A stretch of 64,000 bases of DNA from Mycolicibacterium sp. YH-1 (GTDB taxonomy: Bacteria; Actinomycetota; Actinomycetes; Mycobacteriales; Mycobacteriaceae). Of this stretch, positions 8,494-16,507 are shown one piece after another. Position 1 is the stretch's first letter, and each line of letters starts with the position of its first letter. Location of the stretch: the NCBI RefSeq assembly GCF_022557175.1, contig NZ_CP092915.1, positions 6,138,001-6,202,000 on the forward strand, in the 5' to 3' direction. The notes under the pieces were generated by a model, which was not told where the DNA came from, did no database searches, and saw only the letters and a program-made list of their open reading frames with translations. The position numbers were made by a program, and so were the translations under genes.

Positions 8494-9594
8494 ATGCTCC
8501 GATCGGGTAGCTTGACCCTGGTGCGTGGTCGCATCGTTCCCCTCGAACAGATCACCCCGCGCCTCGTCGATGCCTGGGCGGAATTAGCGACGCGAGCGAC
8601 GGAGCCCAACCCCTGCCATGAGCCAGAGTTCTTCCTCTCGGCAGTCCGACACCTCCGGGCGCCTGACTCGCTGGCGCTGGCCGTGTGCGGAGACGAGTCG
8701 CGAATCGATGCCTGTCTTCCGGTATGGCGCGGCCGCTACTGGAAGAGACTTCCGCTACAGACAATCCGCACCTGGCAGCATCCCTATGCCTTCCTTGGCG
8801 CGCCTCTGCTCGACGGCGCCGATCCCGCTGGAGCGGGCCAGGCTCTTATCACCCTGCTCGCCGATTCCCATCGGGGTGACCTGCTGGTGCTCGACGACTG
8901 CCCGGTGGGCGAAGGCCTACATTCCGGACTGGCAGTGGCCGCGCAGCGCTGTGGCACCCGTGTGCATGCCGATCGCCCCTATCAACGTGCCGCCATCCTG
9001 GACACGACCGACGCGATCGGGCTTCGCGGTAAGCATGTGAAAGACCTACGACGAATGCGCCGGCGACTGGAAGAGAAACTGGACGCCCGCCTGACCGTCG
9101 CCGACCTGAGCGCCGACACTGCCACCGTCGCTGCCTTTCTGGACCTCGAAGCCTCCGGTTGGAAGGGCGCCGGAGGCAGTGCACTCGCCTGTGCACACGA
9201 AGCGTTCTTCCGTTCGATGTGCGATGAAGCGGCGCTCGGTGAACGAATCCGGTTTCTCTCACTGCAGGCCGATGGTCGTGCCGTCGCGATGCTGTGCGTG
9301 CTGCAATCCGGTGGGCACCGGTACTGGTTCAAGACCGCCTACGACGAACGCCTTGCCACGTACTCCCCGGGTCGCCAGCTGATGATCGAAGCCACGACAC
9401 TGCTCAACACACCCCCGGCTTCCGGGTTGGTCGACTCCTGCGCCGATCCCGACAATGAGACCATTAACAGAATGTGGACCGGCCGCCGCAGACTGGCGAC
9501 CTTGCTTGTGCCGCTACCCGGCCGAACACGATCGCCGATCGACGCGCTCGCAGCGATGTCCACACGCCGGCACTCCTCCGGGGAGGCCGGGTGA
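8494..9594 (+). CDS. CelD/BcsL-type GNAT acyltransferase
   Basis: A 366-residue protein with the GNAT-fold domain found in CelD/BcsL proteins of cellulose and exopolysaccharide loci (GNAT_6/FemAB-like). Visible landmarks are the mid-protein basic stretch (KHVKDLRRMRRRLEEKL), the LEASGWKG motif, and the C-terminal strand-helix block (RFLSLQADGRAVAMLCVLQ...YWFKTAYDE). Such enzymes are thought to acylate sugars or polymer chains using acyl-CoA. It opens the rightward arm, and its stop overlaps the next gene's GTG start. The ATG at 8494 has no clear ribosome-binding site, and the GTG at 8521 is an equally possible start. The acyl group and target are unknown. Confidence 0.75.
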   Translation: MLRSGSLTLVRGRIVPLEQITPRLVDAWAELATRATEPNPCHEPEFFLSAVRHLRAPDSLALAVCGDESRIDACLPVWRGRYWKRLPLQTIRTWQHPYAFLGAPLLDGADPAGAGQALITLLADSHRGDLLVLDDCPVGEGLHSGLAVAAQRCGTRVHADRPYQRAAILDTTDAIGLRGKHVKDLRRMRRRLEEKLDARLTVADLSADTATVAAFLDLEASGWKGAGGSALACAHEAFFRSMCDEAALGERIRFLSLQADGRAVAMLCVLQSGGHRYWFKTAYDERLATYSPGRQLMIEATTLLNTPPASGLVDSCADPDNETINRMWTGRRRLATLLVPLPGRTRSPIDALAAMSTRRHSSGEAG

Positions 9595-10421
9595 GCCGAA
9601 TCCTCGACATCGATGCCGAACAGTGGCGGATCCACCTCGACCGCGAACCGTTCCGGATTCGACACCACCTCGTCGGTAACGACTTGCTGGGCGCCGAGGC
9701 GCTGGCGCGGCTGACCGATCAGCTACCGGCGGATGCCGTCGAACACAACTTCGGAGCACTGCCCACGTTGCACTACGCCGCGCCGACGGCGAGAAGTGAC
9801 GCGTCTGCCTCTGAAATCCTGCGCACACCGGGGTTTCTCGGCACCTGGATGGCGATCAAGAACATCGAACAGGCCACCCCTTACCGCGGGTTGCTTCTGG
9901 ATTGCCTGGCCGATGTTCCCGACTCACAGCGCGATGGCGATACCCCGCATAACCAACAGGGATTCGTCTTCGTGTCGGCGCACCGATCGATCACACCAAC
10001 GCACTACGACGCCGAGCAGAACTTCCTGCTGCAGATTCGGGGAAGCAAGGCGATCACGATCGGCGGCTGGCCGGACAGCGCTTCGCAGCAGCGCGAGATG
10101 GAACTCAAGCAACGGGGTGGACACCGCTATTTGCCGTTCCTCCCGAATGAGCCGCAGACGTTCCACCTCGAGCCTGGGGACGGGGTGTACGTTCCGCCGA
10201 ACTGCCCCCACTATGTCGAGGTCTTCGACGACCCGTCGATTTCACTATCGGTGACGTTCCGCACCAACCGCAGTGACACCTTCGACAACGCAGTGTTCCT
10301 CAACGCCCGGCTCCGCAGGCTCGGACTCAGCCCCAGCCCACCCGGCACAAACGCTCGCGTCGACCAGATGAAGTCGCTGACAACGCGTGCTCTGCAACGA
10401 GCGATGCAGTGGCGGAGATGA
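9591..10421 (+). CDS. JmjC/cupin_8-like Fe(II) oxygenase-type protein
   Basis: A 276-residue protein with a cupin-like JmjC core. The HxD pair is seen in PTHYDAEQNF, followed by QIRGSKAITI, and the distal histidine lies in PPNCPHYVEV after LEPGDGVYVPP. This is the 2-His-1-carboxylate arrangement of Fe(II)/2-oxoglutarate oxygenases of the FIH/cupin_8 type, which hydroxylate proteins or small molecules. The GTG at 9591 follows GGGGAGG and overlaps the stop of the acyltransferase. The frame is open further upstream only inside that gene. It is placed between two CelD-like acyltransferases in a polysaccharide locus. That is an odd place for a hydroxylase and suggests it modifies a sugar, an acyl substituent or an assembly protein. 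The substrate is unknown. Confidence 0.78.
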   Translation: MSRILDIDAEQWRIHLDREPFRIRHHLVGNDLLGAEALARLTDQLPADAVEHNFGALPTLHYAAPTARSDASASEILRTPGFLGTWMAIKNIEQATPYRGLLLDCLADVPDSQRDGDTPHNQQGFVFVSAHRSITPTHYDAEQNFLLQIRGSKAITIGGWPDSASQQREMELKQRGGHRYLPFLPNEPQTFHLEPGDGVYVPPNCPHYVEVFDDPSISLSVTFRTNRSDTFDNAVFLNARLRRLGLSPSPPGTNARVDQMKSLTTRALQRAMQWRR

Positions 10422-11485
10422 CGGACCAGTCGGCGACTCTGCAGGTGGAGCGCCTTCCCATCGGGGGTCCGGTACTCGCCGACTGGGGGCGCCTGCAGTC
10501 TCGCGGAGCGGTCCCCACCCCCTTCCTGTCCCAGCAGTGGTACTCGACGATGGCCGGGGTGGCAGGACTCGTCGAATCTGCCGAGGTGCTGGCGTGTCTG
10601 CGAGCTGGCGTGGTGGTCGGGTTGCTGCCGATCGAGGTCGTCAACACCGGCGGGCTTCGTACCCTCGGTGTCGCGGGATCGCAGTGGAGTTGCCCCGATC
10701 ACCTTGATGTCGTGGCGGTTCCCGAGGATCGCCACGCGGTGGCCGGTGCGATCGCCCGCCATCTCGCAGAGCGCCGCGACTGGGATCTACTGGATCTGGC
10801 GGTGATGGCCGGGGACAGCCCCCTGCCTGCCGCGCTGCGTTCGATCATGCATCGGCCCCGATTCGTGGTTCGTGCCGACCAACCCGTGCCGATCCGGACG
10901 GCCCGGGTGGCCGACGGCGCACCCGCGCTCGGAAAGTGGGCCCGTCGACGACTACGACGGGTTCAACACATCGTCGAGAATAACTGCGGCACGGTCGAAC
11001 TGGTGTCCGACCCGCACCGTGTGCCGGAACTGCTCGATGAACTGATGACTCTGCATCAGCAGCGGTTCGGGGACCGATCCGTGGTCTTCGCCACCGCCGA
11101 ACGCCGCCAGTTTCACCACGCTGCCGCCCGCTCGCTCAGCGAGAGCCGTCAGGCACACATCGCACGGCTCACGGTCGGCGGTGTCGACGCAGCACTGCTG
11201 TACATCCTGACATGGCGTTCAACGGCGTACCTGTACTGCAGCGGACTGCGCCCGAGCGTGTTGCAGTCGGCTGGCACCGCGTTGCGCGACTGGATTCTCT
11301 GCAATGGCGTCGAGAATTGCGACACGATCGACTTCCTGCGCGGCGAGCAGGAGTGGAAGGCGCTTCGCGGCGACACTGTGCTGAACGACACCCGGGTGCG
11401 CGTCGCGCGGACCACTCCCCGAGTTGCCGCTGAAGCCGTTAAGCGGTTGCTGGACAGTGACAGATCCGAGGCTCGGCTCTCGTGA
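10418..11485 (+). CDS. Second CelD/BcsL-type GNAT acyltransferase
   Basis: A 355-residue GNAT-type protein related in fold and length to the one at 8494-9594. The basic central region (KWARRRLRRVQHIVENNCG), the spaced motif ELMTLHQQRFGDR and the closing block (ARLTVGGVDAALLYILTWRSTAYLYCSGL) match the CelD-like family. It probably adds an acyl or aminoacyl group to the polysaccharide or its lipid-linked precursor. The ATG at 10418 overlaps the upstream stop (ATGA); a GTG at 10409 is an alternative. Its own stop overlaps the flippase start (GTGA). The chain of overlaps from 8494 to 12954 indicates one translationally coupled unit. Confidence 0.75.
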   Translation: MTDQSATLQVERLPIGGPVLADWGRLQSRGAVPTPFLSQQWYSTMAGVAGLVESAEVLACLRAGVVVGLLPIEVVNTGGLRTLGVAGSQWSCPDHLDVVAVPEDRHAVAGAIARHLAERRDWDLLDLAVMAGDSPLPAALRSIMHRPRFVVRADQPVPIRTARVADGAPALGKWARRRLRRVQHIVENNCGTVELVSDPHRVPELLDELMTLHQQRFGDRSVVFATAERRQFHHAAARSLSESRQAHIARLTVGGVDAALLYILTWRSTAYLYCSGLRPSVLQSAGTALRDWILCNGVENCDTIDFLRGEQEWKALRGDTVLNDTRVRVARTTPRVAAEAVKRLLDSDRSEARLS

Positions 11486-12954
11486 GGTCGGATCTCCCGG
11501 AGCCGGCCTCGGACCTCGGCCGCACCGCCGTGAAGAGCCTGCTGTGGGCCGGCCTGGGGTTCGCCTCCACCCGCATCACCGTTTTCGTGACAACACTGTT
11601 GTTGGCAAAGCTGTTGGTTCCCGAGGATTTCGGCGTCGTTGCCGCCGCACTCGCCGTGGTCGCTTACATGGAGATCATCCTCGATCTCGGGATCGGCGCG
11701 GCGGTGATCTACGAACAGGAAGATGGGGTTACCGAACGGCTCAACAGCGCATTCACCATGGGGGTCATCGGATGTGTGGCACTGACCGTCCTCGGCTGGG
11801 TTGCGACGCCCTGGCTGGCCGCGTTCTTCCACACCCCGGGGCAGGAATCGATATACCGGGCGCTGTTTCTGTTCTTGCTGCTACGCGGGGTCTCCCAGGT
11901 ACACGATGCAATCCTCAAGCGGGATCTGCGTTACCGTCGGCGATCCGCGGTCGAGATCAGCCGAGGTATCGCCCGGGCGGCAGTGTCGATTCCGCTGGCT
12001 CTCACCGGCTTCGGAGCCTGGGCCATCGTCTGGGGGATACTGGCCAGTGAAGTCACCGGTTCGGTGTTGAACTGGGTACTGGTCCCGTTTCGACCCAGAC
12101 TTCGTCTGGATCGCACAGTGGCAAAAGCCATGTTGCAGTTCGGCCTCGCGGTCACCGCACTGAAGGTGGTGTCCGAGATCGGCATGAACTCCGACTATCT
12201 CGTGGTCGGAAACCGCTTGGGACCCACCGAGCTGGGCTATTACAACCTTGCCTACCGGATACCCGAGATGATCTTGGGCGCCGCGTACTGGGTGTTCTCC
12301 AGCGTCGCGTTCCCGGTGTTCTCCAGAACTCACCGCCTCGATGCCAGCGATCTTGGCGAGACGATGCTCAAGGTGCTGCGCCTGTCGTGTTTGTTCGGAT
12401 TCACCGTCGGCACCGTGCTGGCCTTGACATCGCGTGACGTCGTCACCAGCATTCTTGGACCCCAATGGCTCCCAGTGGTAGCACCGCTGACGATACTGAG
12501 CCTGGCGATGGCACTCGACTCAATCGGCTACGCCTCGGGAGACATCTTCCCAGCCGTGGGGCGTCCCGGCCTGCTACTGGCCATCAACCTGCCATTGACC
12601 GTCCTGCTGGTCGGCGGTTTCGTGGCCGCGTCCCCACACGGCATCGCGGCAGTCGCCACGGTGCACCTGATGTTCACCGTGCTATACGGTCCGCTGCGGC
12701 TGGTCCTGGGCTGCCGATTGGCGAAAACCTCTGTGCGAACGGGAATCTCTGCCATGCGGCCGGCACTCTGCGTAGCGGTGGGAATCGTGGCGCTGGCCCT
12801 TCCTGTCAGGCTGTTCACCGACGCGGGGCTAGGATCGCTGGCTGCAATAGTGGCTGCCAGCGTCGTCGGGGCCGCCGCAGGTCTGGTGATCGGCGGTCGA
12901 GACGCAATTCCGGAGGTGCGCACCGTTGTCCGTCATGCCCTCAGTCGGTCATGA
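11482..12954 (+). CDS. Wzx-type lipid-linked oligosaccharide flippase (first copy)
   Basis: A 490-residue polytopic membrane protein of the MOP superfamily, polysaccharide-specific transport type. The N-terminal signature SLLWAGLGFASTRITVF, the motif LLAKLLVPEDFGVVAAALAVV and the conserved YYNLAYRIPEMILGAAYWVFSSVAFPVFSR segment support this; about twelve to fourteen helices follow the hydrophobic pattern. It should move undecaprenyl- or decaprenyl-linked repeat units across the membrane for Wzy. It is coupled by a 4-base overlap to the upstream acyltransferase. A second flippase of the same type is at 16508-18040. Confidence 0.88.
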   Translation: MRSDLPEPASDLGRTAVKSLLWAGLGFASTRITVFVTTLLLAKLLVPEDFGVVAAALAVVAYMEIILDLGIGAAVIYEQEDGVTERLNSAFTMGVIGCVALTVLGWVATPWLAAFFHTPGQESIYRALFLFLLLRGVSQVHDAILKRDLRYRRRSAVEISRGIARAAVSIPLALTGFGAWAIVWGILASEVTGSVLNWVLVPFRPRLRLDRTVAKAMLQFGLAVTALKVVSEIGMNSDYLVVGNRLGPTELGYYNLAYRIPEMILGAAYWVFSSVAFPVFSRTHRLDASDLGETMLKVLRLSCLFGFTVGTVLALTSRDVVTSILGPQWLPVVAPLTILSLAMALDSIGYASGDIFPAVGRPGLLLAINLPLTVLLVGGFVAASPHGIAAVATVHLMFTVLYGPLRLVLGCRLAKTSVRTGISAMRPALCVAVGIVALALPVRLFTDAGLGSLAAIVAASVVGAAAGLVIGGRDAIPEVRTVVRHALSRS

Positions 12955-13020
12955 CCCGAGTTGATTCGTACACTTATCCACTGTGGTCACCGCGATGCGT
13001 CACTCACATAGGCACTCAGC

Positions 13021-14253
13021 ATGACGAATAGAACCCGTATCGCGTACCTGGTATCCCGGTTTCCCCAAACGTCCGAAACGTTCATCGTGCGCGAACTCGA
13101 TGCCCTCCGCCTGCGTGGGACGTTCGACCTGGAGCTGTACTCGCTTTTCCCCTCACCCGATACCGTCCACCACGAAGTTGCGCGGCGATGGACCGCGATG
13201 CTCCTGCGTCCCGACCTTCGGGCGGGAATCGGCGGCCTGCTGTGGGCACTGCGCCGGCGGCCACGCGCGTTACTCGACGTGGTCTCCACAGTGCTGCGCG
13301 AACACCGCCGGCGGCCGAGAATCCTGGTCCGGGCAGTCATCACCCTGGTACTGGCGTGCGCCCACGCACGGCACATCGCGGGGAATCCCGCTATCTCGCA
13401 CATACACGCCCACTACGCCACCTACCCCGCACTGGCCGCGTGGGTCTGCCACCGCCTCGCCGACGTCGGATACAGCTTCACGGCCCATGCTCATGACCTC
13501 TACGTGGATGATTCGATGCTGCGGACAAAGGTCACGGATGCCCGATTCGTGGTCACGATCTCGCGTTTCAATGAGGAGATTCTGAGCGGCCTCAACAACA
13601 GTGGCACCCCGATCAAGGTGGTCCACTGCGGAATTGACTTGTCCCGATACAGGTTCCGCGAACGCACAATTCCGCGGAGCGGCCCCGTGACCGTGCTATG
13701 CGTGGCCTCGCTGCAGGAGTACAAAGGACATCGATTTCTGCTTGAAGCGCTCGCCACGGGTGGCCCACAGACATCGCGCATCCGGCTCGACCTCATCGGG
13801 GCCGGCCATCTGGAGACCCAACTCCGCCAGCAGGCAGCCTCGCTCGGATTGACCGATCGGGTGCGATTCCTCGGCGCCCGCGACGAGGCGTACGTGGCTC
13901 AGGCCCTCGCGGATGCAGATCTTTTCGTACTTCCCAGTGTGATCGCCAGGGATGGCCAGATGGAGGGCCTACCGGTGGCGCTTATGGAGGCCCTGGCCTC
14001 CGGTGTGCCCACCGTCTCCACCGAGTTGTCGGGTATCCCGGAGATCATCGTCAACGAGGTCACCGGATTGCTCGCAGCTGCAGGCGATTCCGCGGCACTG
14101 GCCGACGCGCTGGAATCGATGATGACCGATCCCGATCTGGCGCAGCGCTGCACCCGCCGCGGTCGCAGCCTCGTCGAGCAGGAATTTGACCTGGACCGCA
14201 ACGTCGGAACTTTGGCTGACCTCTTCGAGCAGTTCGTCACCGAGACCCGGTAA
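13021..14253 (+). CDS. Glycosyltransferase, GT4 type
   Basis: A 410-residue GT-B fold enzyme. The N-terminal domain has the FPQTSETFIVREL motif, characteristic of exopolysaccharide colanic-acid-type GT4 enzymes (WcaL/AmsK-like). The C-terminal domain has the E-x7-E signature (EGLPVALME) followed by ASGVPTVSTELSGIPEII. It probably transfers a hexose onto the growing lipid-linked unit. It is 66 bases after the flippase in the same direction and ends 21 bases short of a convergent glycosyltransferase. Sugar and linkage cannot be inferred. Confidence 0.9.
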   Translation: MTNRTRIAYLVSRFPQTSETFIVRELDALRLRGTFDLELYSLFPSPDTVHHEVARRWTAMLLRPDLRAGIGGLLWALRRRPRALLDVVSTVLREHRRRPRILVRAVITLVLACAHARHIAGNPAISHIHAHYATYPALAAWVCHRLADVGYSFTAHAHDLYVDDSMLRTKVTDARFVVTISRFNEEILSGLNNSGTPIKVVHCGIDLSRYRFRERTIPRSGPVTVLCVASLQEYKGHRFLLEALATGGPQTSRIRLDLIGAGHLETQLRQQAASLGLTDRVRFLGARDEAYVAQALADADLFVLPSVIARDGQMEGLPVALMEALASGVPTVSTELSGIPEIIVNEVTGLLAAAGDSAALADALESMMTDPDLAQRCTRRGRSLVEQEFDLDRNVGTLADLFEQFVTETR

Positions 14254-14274
14254 CACCCGCCGGCGTCGACACCA

Positions 14275-15486
14275 TCAGTCAGGTGGAGTGCGCTCCGGCA
14301 GCCCGGCACGAAAGGCAGCCGCCACCTGATCCCAGGACGCCCGATCGGCGAGCGCGCGACAGCCTTCCCGCCCCAATCCGTGCGCATAGTCCTGATCCGT
14401 GAGGAGTCGGACCACCGCAGCTGCCAGCGACACCGGGTCCTCCGGATCGACCAGCAGACCCGATACTCCGTCGATGACCACCGACGGTATGTCGCCCACG
14501 CGCGAGGCGACCACCGGACGGCCCAGGGTGTGGGCGAGGTGGGCAACTCCGGATTGGCTACTCCGCTTGTACGGCAGGACAACACAGCGTGCACGCGCGA
14601 AAAGGCTTGAGACCTCCGCCACCGGGATGTAGCCGGCGTGCAACTCCGCGCCGTCCAACCCGGCGACCTCATTGCGCAGCCCATTCTCATCGACATCCGC
14701 ACTGAGCGCCCCCGCTATCACGAGTTGGGCGGTGGGCACGCGGGCGCGCACCGCCGGCCATGCGGCGCACAGAGTGTCGATCCCCTTGTAGTTCGTGATC
14801 GTGCCGAACACCAGCGCAACAGGTTGGGTACACGACACCTCGGGTAGCTCGGCCCCGGCGAAGATTCCCTCGTCGCCGTGCGGCATGACCCGAACCGTCG
14901 CGGTGGTCGGCCAGACCTCGGTCACTACCTGCTTTGCGGAATCACCGAGTACGTAGACAACATCGAGAACGGCATAGGCTCCCGCCAGCGCACCACGCGT
15001 CGCCGCCGAGGCCTTGTACATGCCGTCGTGCCCGGGTTGTTCGACAAGGGGTCGGGGCTCGTGGGCAACGAGCACCAATGTCGCCCTGGGCAGCAGTCGC
15101 CGAACAACCCGCACTCCCCACCCGTCAACGGGGAACCGCCACGAGGACCACGCCACGATGTCGGGCCGGGTCGCGGCCAGGTAGCCGATCAGAATCAGCC
15201 ACGCCAGGGCATGCTGAACACCGCGGACCGCGCGTCGAGCCTTGCGCCACCACTCGGGTGCACCCGCCCCCGCTGTGGGATGCCAGGTCGGCAGAATACT
15301 GCGCACCCGGCATCCCGAAACGCGGGAATCCAGTTCCGGTGACGGGCCCGTGACCACATCCACTCGGTCGCCGTCCTTGGCCAGTGCCTCGCCCAATTGC
15401 AGTGCGAACTGGAACAAGCCACCGGATGGCGGAAACTCCACCAAGACGATGCGTTTCACAACCACGCCCCATTCAGTGGGTAGCAT
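14275..15486 (-). CDS. Glycosyltransferase, GT4 type
   Basis: A 403-residue GT-B fold glycosyltransferase. The N-terminal strand KRIVLVEFPPSGGLFQFALQ is typical for donor-domain opening loops with a GG pair. The C-terminal half shows RSSQSGVAHLAHTLGRPVV and SRVGDIPSVVIDGVSGLLV, a GT4-like nucleotide-sugar site in which the first acidic residue of E-x7-E is not obvious. The start could equally be the GTG at 15459, nine codons in, right where the fold begins. It is the last gene of the leftward set 18040-14275, together with a flippase and a secreted protein, and most likely belongs to polysaccharide synthesis. Confidence 0.85.
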   Translation of the reverse strand: MLPTEWGVVVKRIVLVEFPPSGGLFQFALQLGEALAKDGDRVDVVTGPSPELDSRVSGCRVRSILPTWHPTAGAGAPEWWRKARRAVRGVQHALAWLILIGYLAATRPDIVAWSSWRFPVDGWGVRVVRRLLPRATLVLVAHEPRPLVEQPGHDGMYKASAATRGALAGAYAVLDVVYVLGDSAKQVVTEVWPTTATVRVMPHGDEGIFAGAELPEVSCTQPVALVFGTITNYKGIDTLCAAWPAVRARVPTAQLVIAGALSADVDENGLRNEVAGLDGAELHAGYIPVAEVSSLFARARCVVLPYKRSSQSGVAHLAHTLGRPVVASRVGDIPSVVIDGVSGLLVDPEDPVSLAAAVVRLLTDQDYAHGLGREGCRALADRASWDQVAAAFRAGLPERTPPD

Positions 15487-15498
15487 CTCGACGGGTCG

Positions 15499-16500
15499 TC
15501 AGGCAGGCGCCAAGACACGGAGCTGACCCCAGGGAATGCCCGGCATATCATCGTAATCCCATCTGAAACCAGCTGTTTCGTACACCGAACCCAGTGCGCC
15601 TTGGTCATTGTGATCGAGTTCGAAGCTCATGCTCAAGGGCGTCTGGGCCTTGTCCACAATGTAGGCGCCGTACTTCTGCAACGCGCGAGCCACCGCCCGC
15701 TCGCCAGGTGTCAACTCCAATTCGTCGAGCGCAATGGCGGGGTCGAGCTGGAGCCGGGCACCCTCTGGCACACAGTCGGGCCGATGTGACCCACCGTCAG
15801 TCTTCGTCGCCGGGGACCAGAAGACATCGGCGCAGGCGTTGTCGGTCTGCAGCGCCAACGCGTGTGGGATATCACCAGCAGAGATCTCCGCCAGCCGAAT
15901 GACACCCCCGAGCCGGGAGGCTCCAGATGCCGTTCCGGCTCCGGTGATCCCGGCGCGCGGTGAGCTGGCACCGCCTTCGCCCCAGCCCGATCCGCCCAGC
16001 GGTGCCACCGCCGCCCAACTGGTCTTCCAACCTGCGTCATCGCGCACCGCTTGCCAGAATTCGTAGACAAGGCCCGCCGATTCGTCGATGACCACCAGCG
16101 CGCCGTCCGAACCATGATGCGGGCGTGCCCCTTCGGGGATAGGCACCAAACGCCCGTCGAACGCGCATGGCCCCCACGTTGTTACGGTGCACGGCACTTC
16201 GTGGCGCGGGGTCTGTGCATTCGCGTAGTAGATGGGAATCCCGTATTCCACCAGGTTTGCATAGACGCCGTTGTCACGTGTCAGGTGCGCCACCATCGCA
16301 TCGCTGTCCGGGTGGACCGAGGGATTCGCCGGTAACGGCGACCGCCAAGGACTCGCGACGTCAAACGGCTGCGGCGCTGTTCGCAGCAAGACATCCTCGG
16401 TCTCGCATCCGAGCGCTGGCCACGCAAACAACATCAATCCGATCGCGAGCAACATGCTGATCCGAGGAACCCTCAAACATGCGTCCACCACACTTCTCAT
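15499..16500 (-). CDS. Secreted protein of unknown function in the polysaccharide locus
   Basis: A 333-residue exported protein. An N-terminal hydrophobic stretch (SMLLAIGLMLFAWPALG) followed by CETEDV looks like a signal peptide, possibly of lipoprotein type. The mature part has conserved-looking segments HGSDGALVVIDESAGLVYEFWQ... and a late block FELDHNDQGALGSVY with regularly spaced Trp, Gly and Asp. This could be a beta-rich carbohydrate-binding or carbohydrate-cleaving fold, but I do not recognise the family. I use the ATG at 16500, which has AGGAG 13 bases upstream and starts 7 bases after the flippase stop; an in-frame GTG at 16530 would overlap that gene. Position between a flippase and a glycosyltransferase suggests a role in trimming, binding or exporting the polymer. 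Confidence 0.65.
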   Translation of the reverse strand: MRSVVDACLRVPRISMLLAIGLMLFAWPALGCETEDVLLRTAPQPFDVASPWRSPLPANPSVHPDSDAMVAHLTRDNGVYANLVEYGIPIYYANAQTPRHEVPCTVTTWGPCAFDGRLVPIPEGARPHHGSDGALVVIDESAGLVYEFWQAVRDDAGWKTSWAAVAPLGGSGWGEGGASSPRAGITGAGTASGASRLGGVIRLAEISAGDIPHALALQTDNACADVFWSPATKTDGGSHRPDCVPEGARLQLDPAIALDELELTPGERAVARALQKYGAYIVDKAQTPLSMSFELDHNDQGALGSVYETAGFRWDYDDMPGIPWGQLRVLAPA

Positions 16501-16507
16501 ATCGCGG

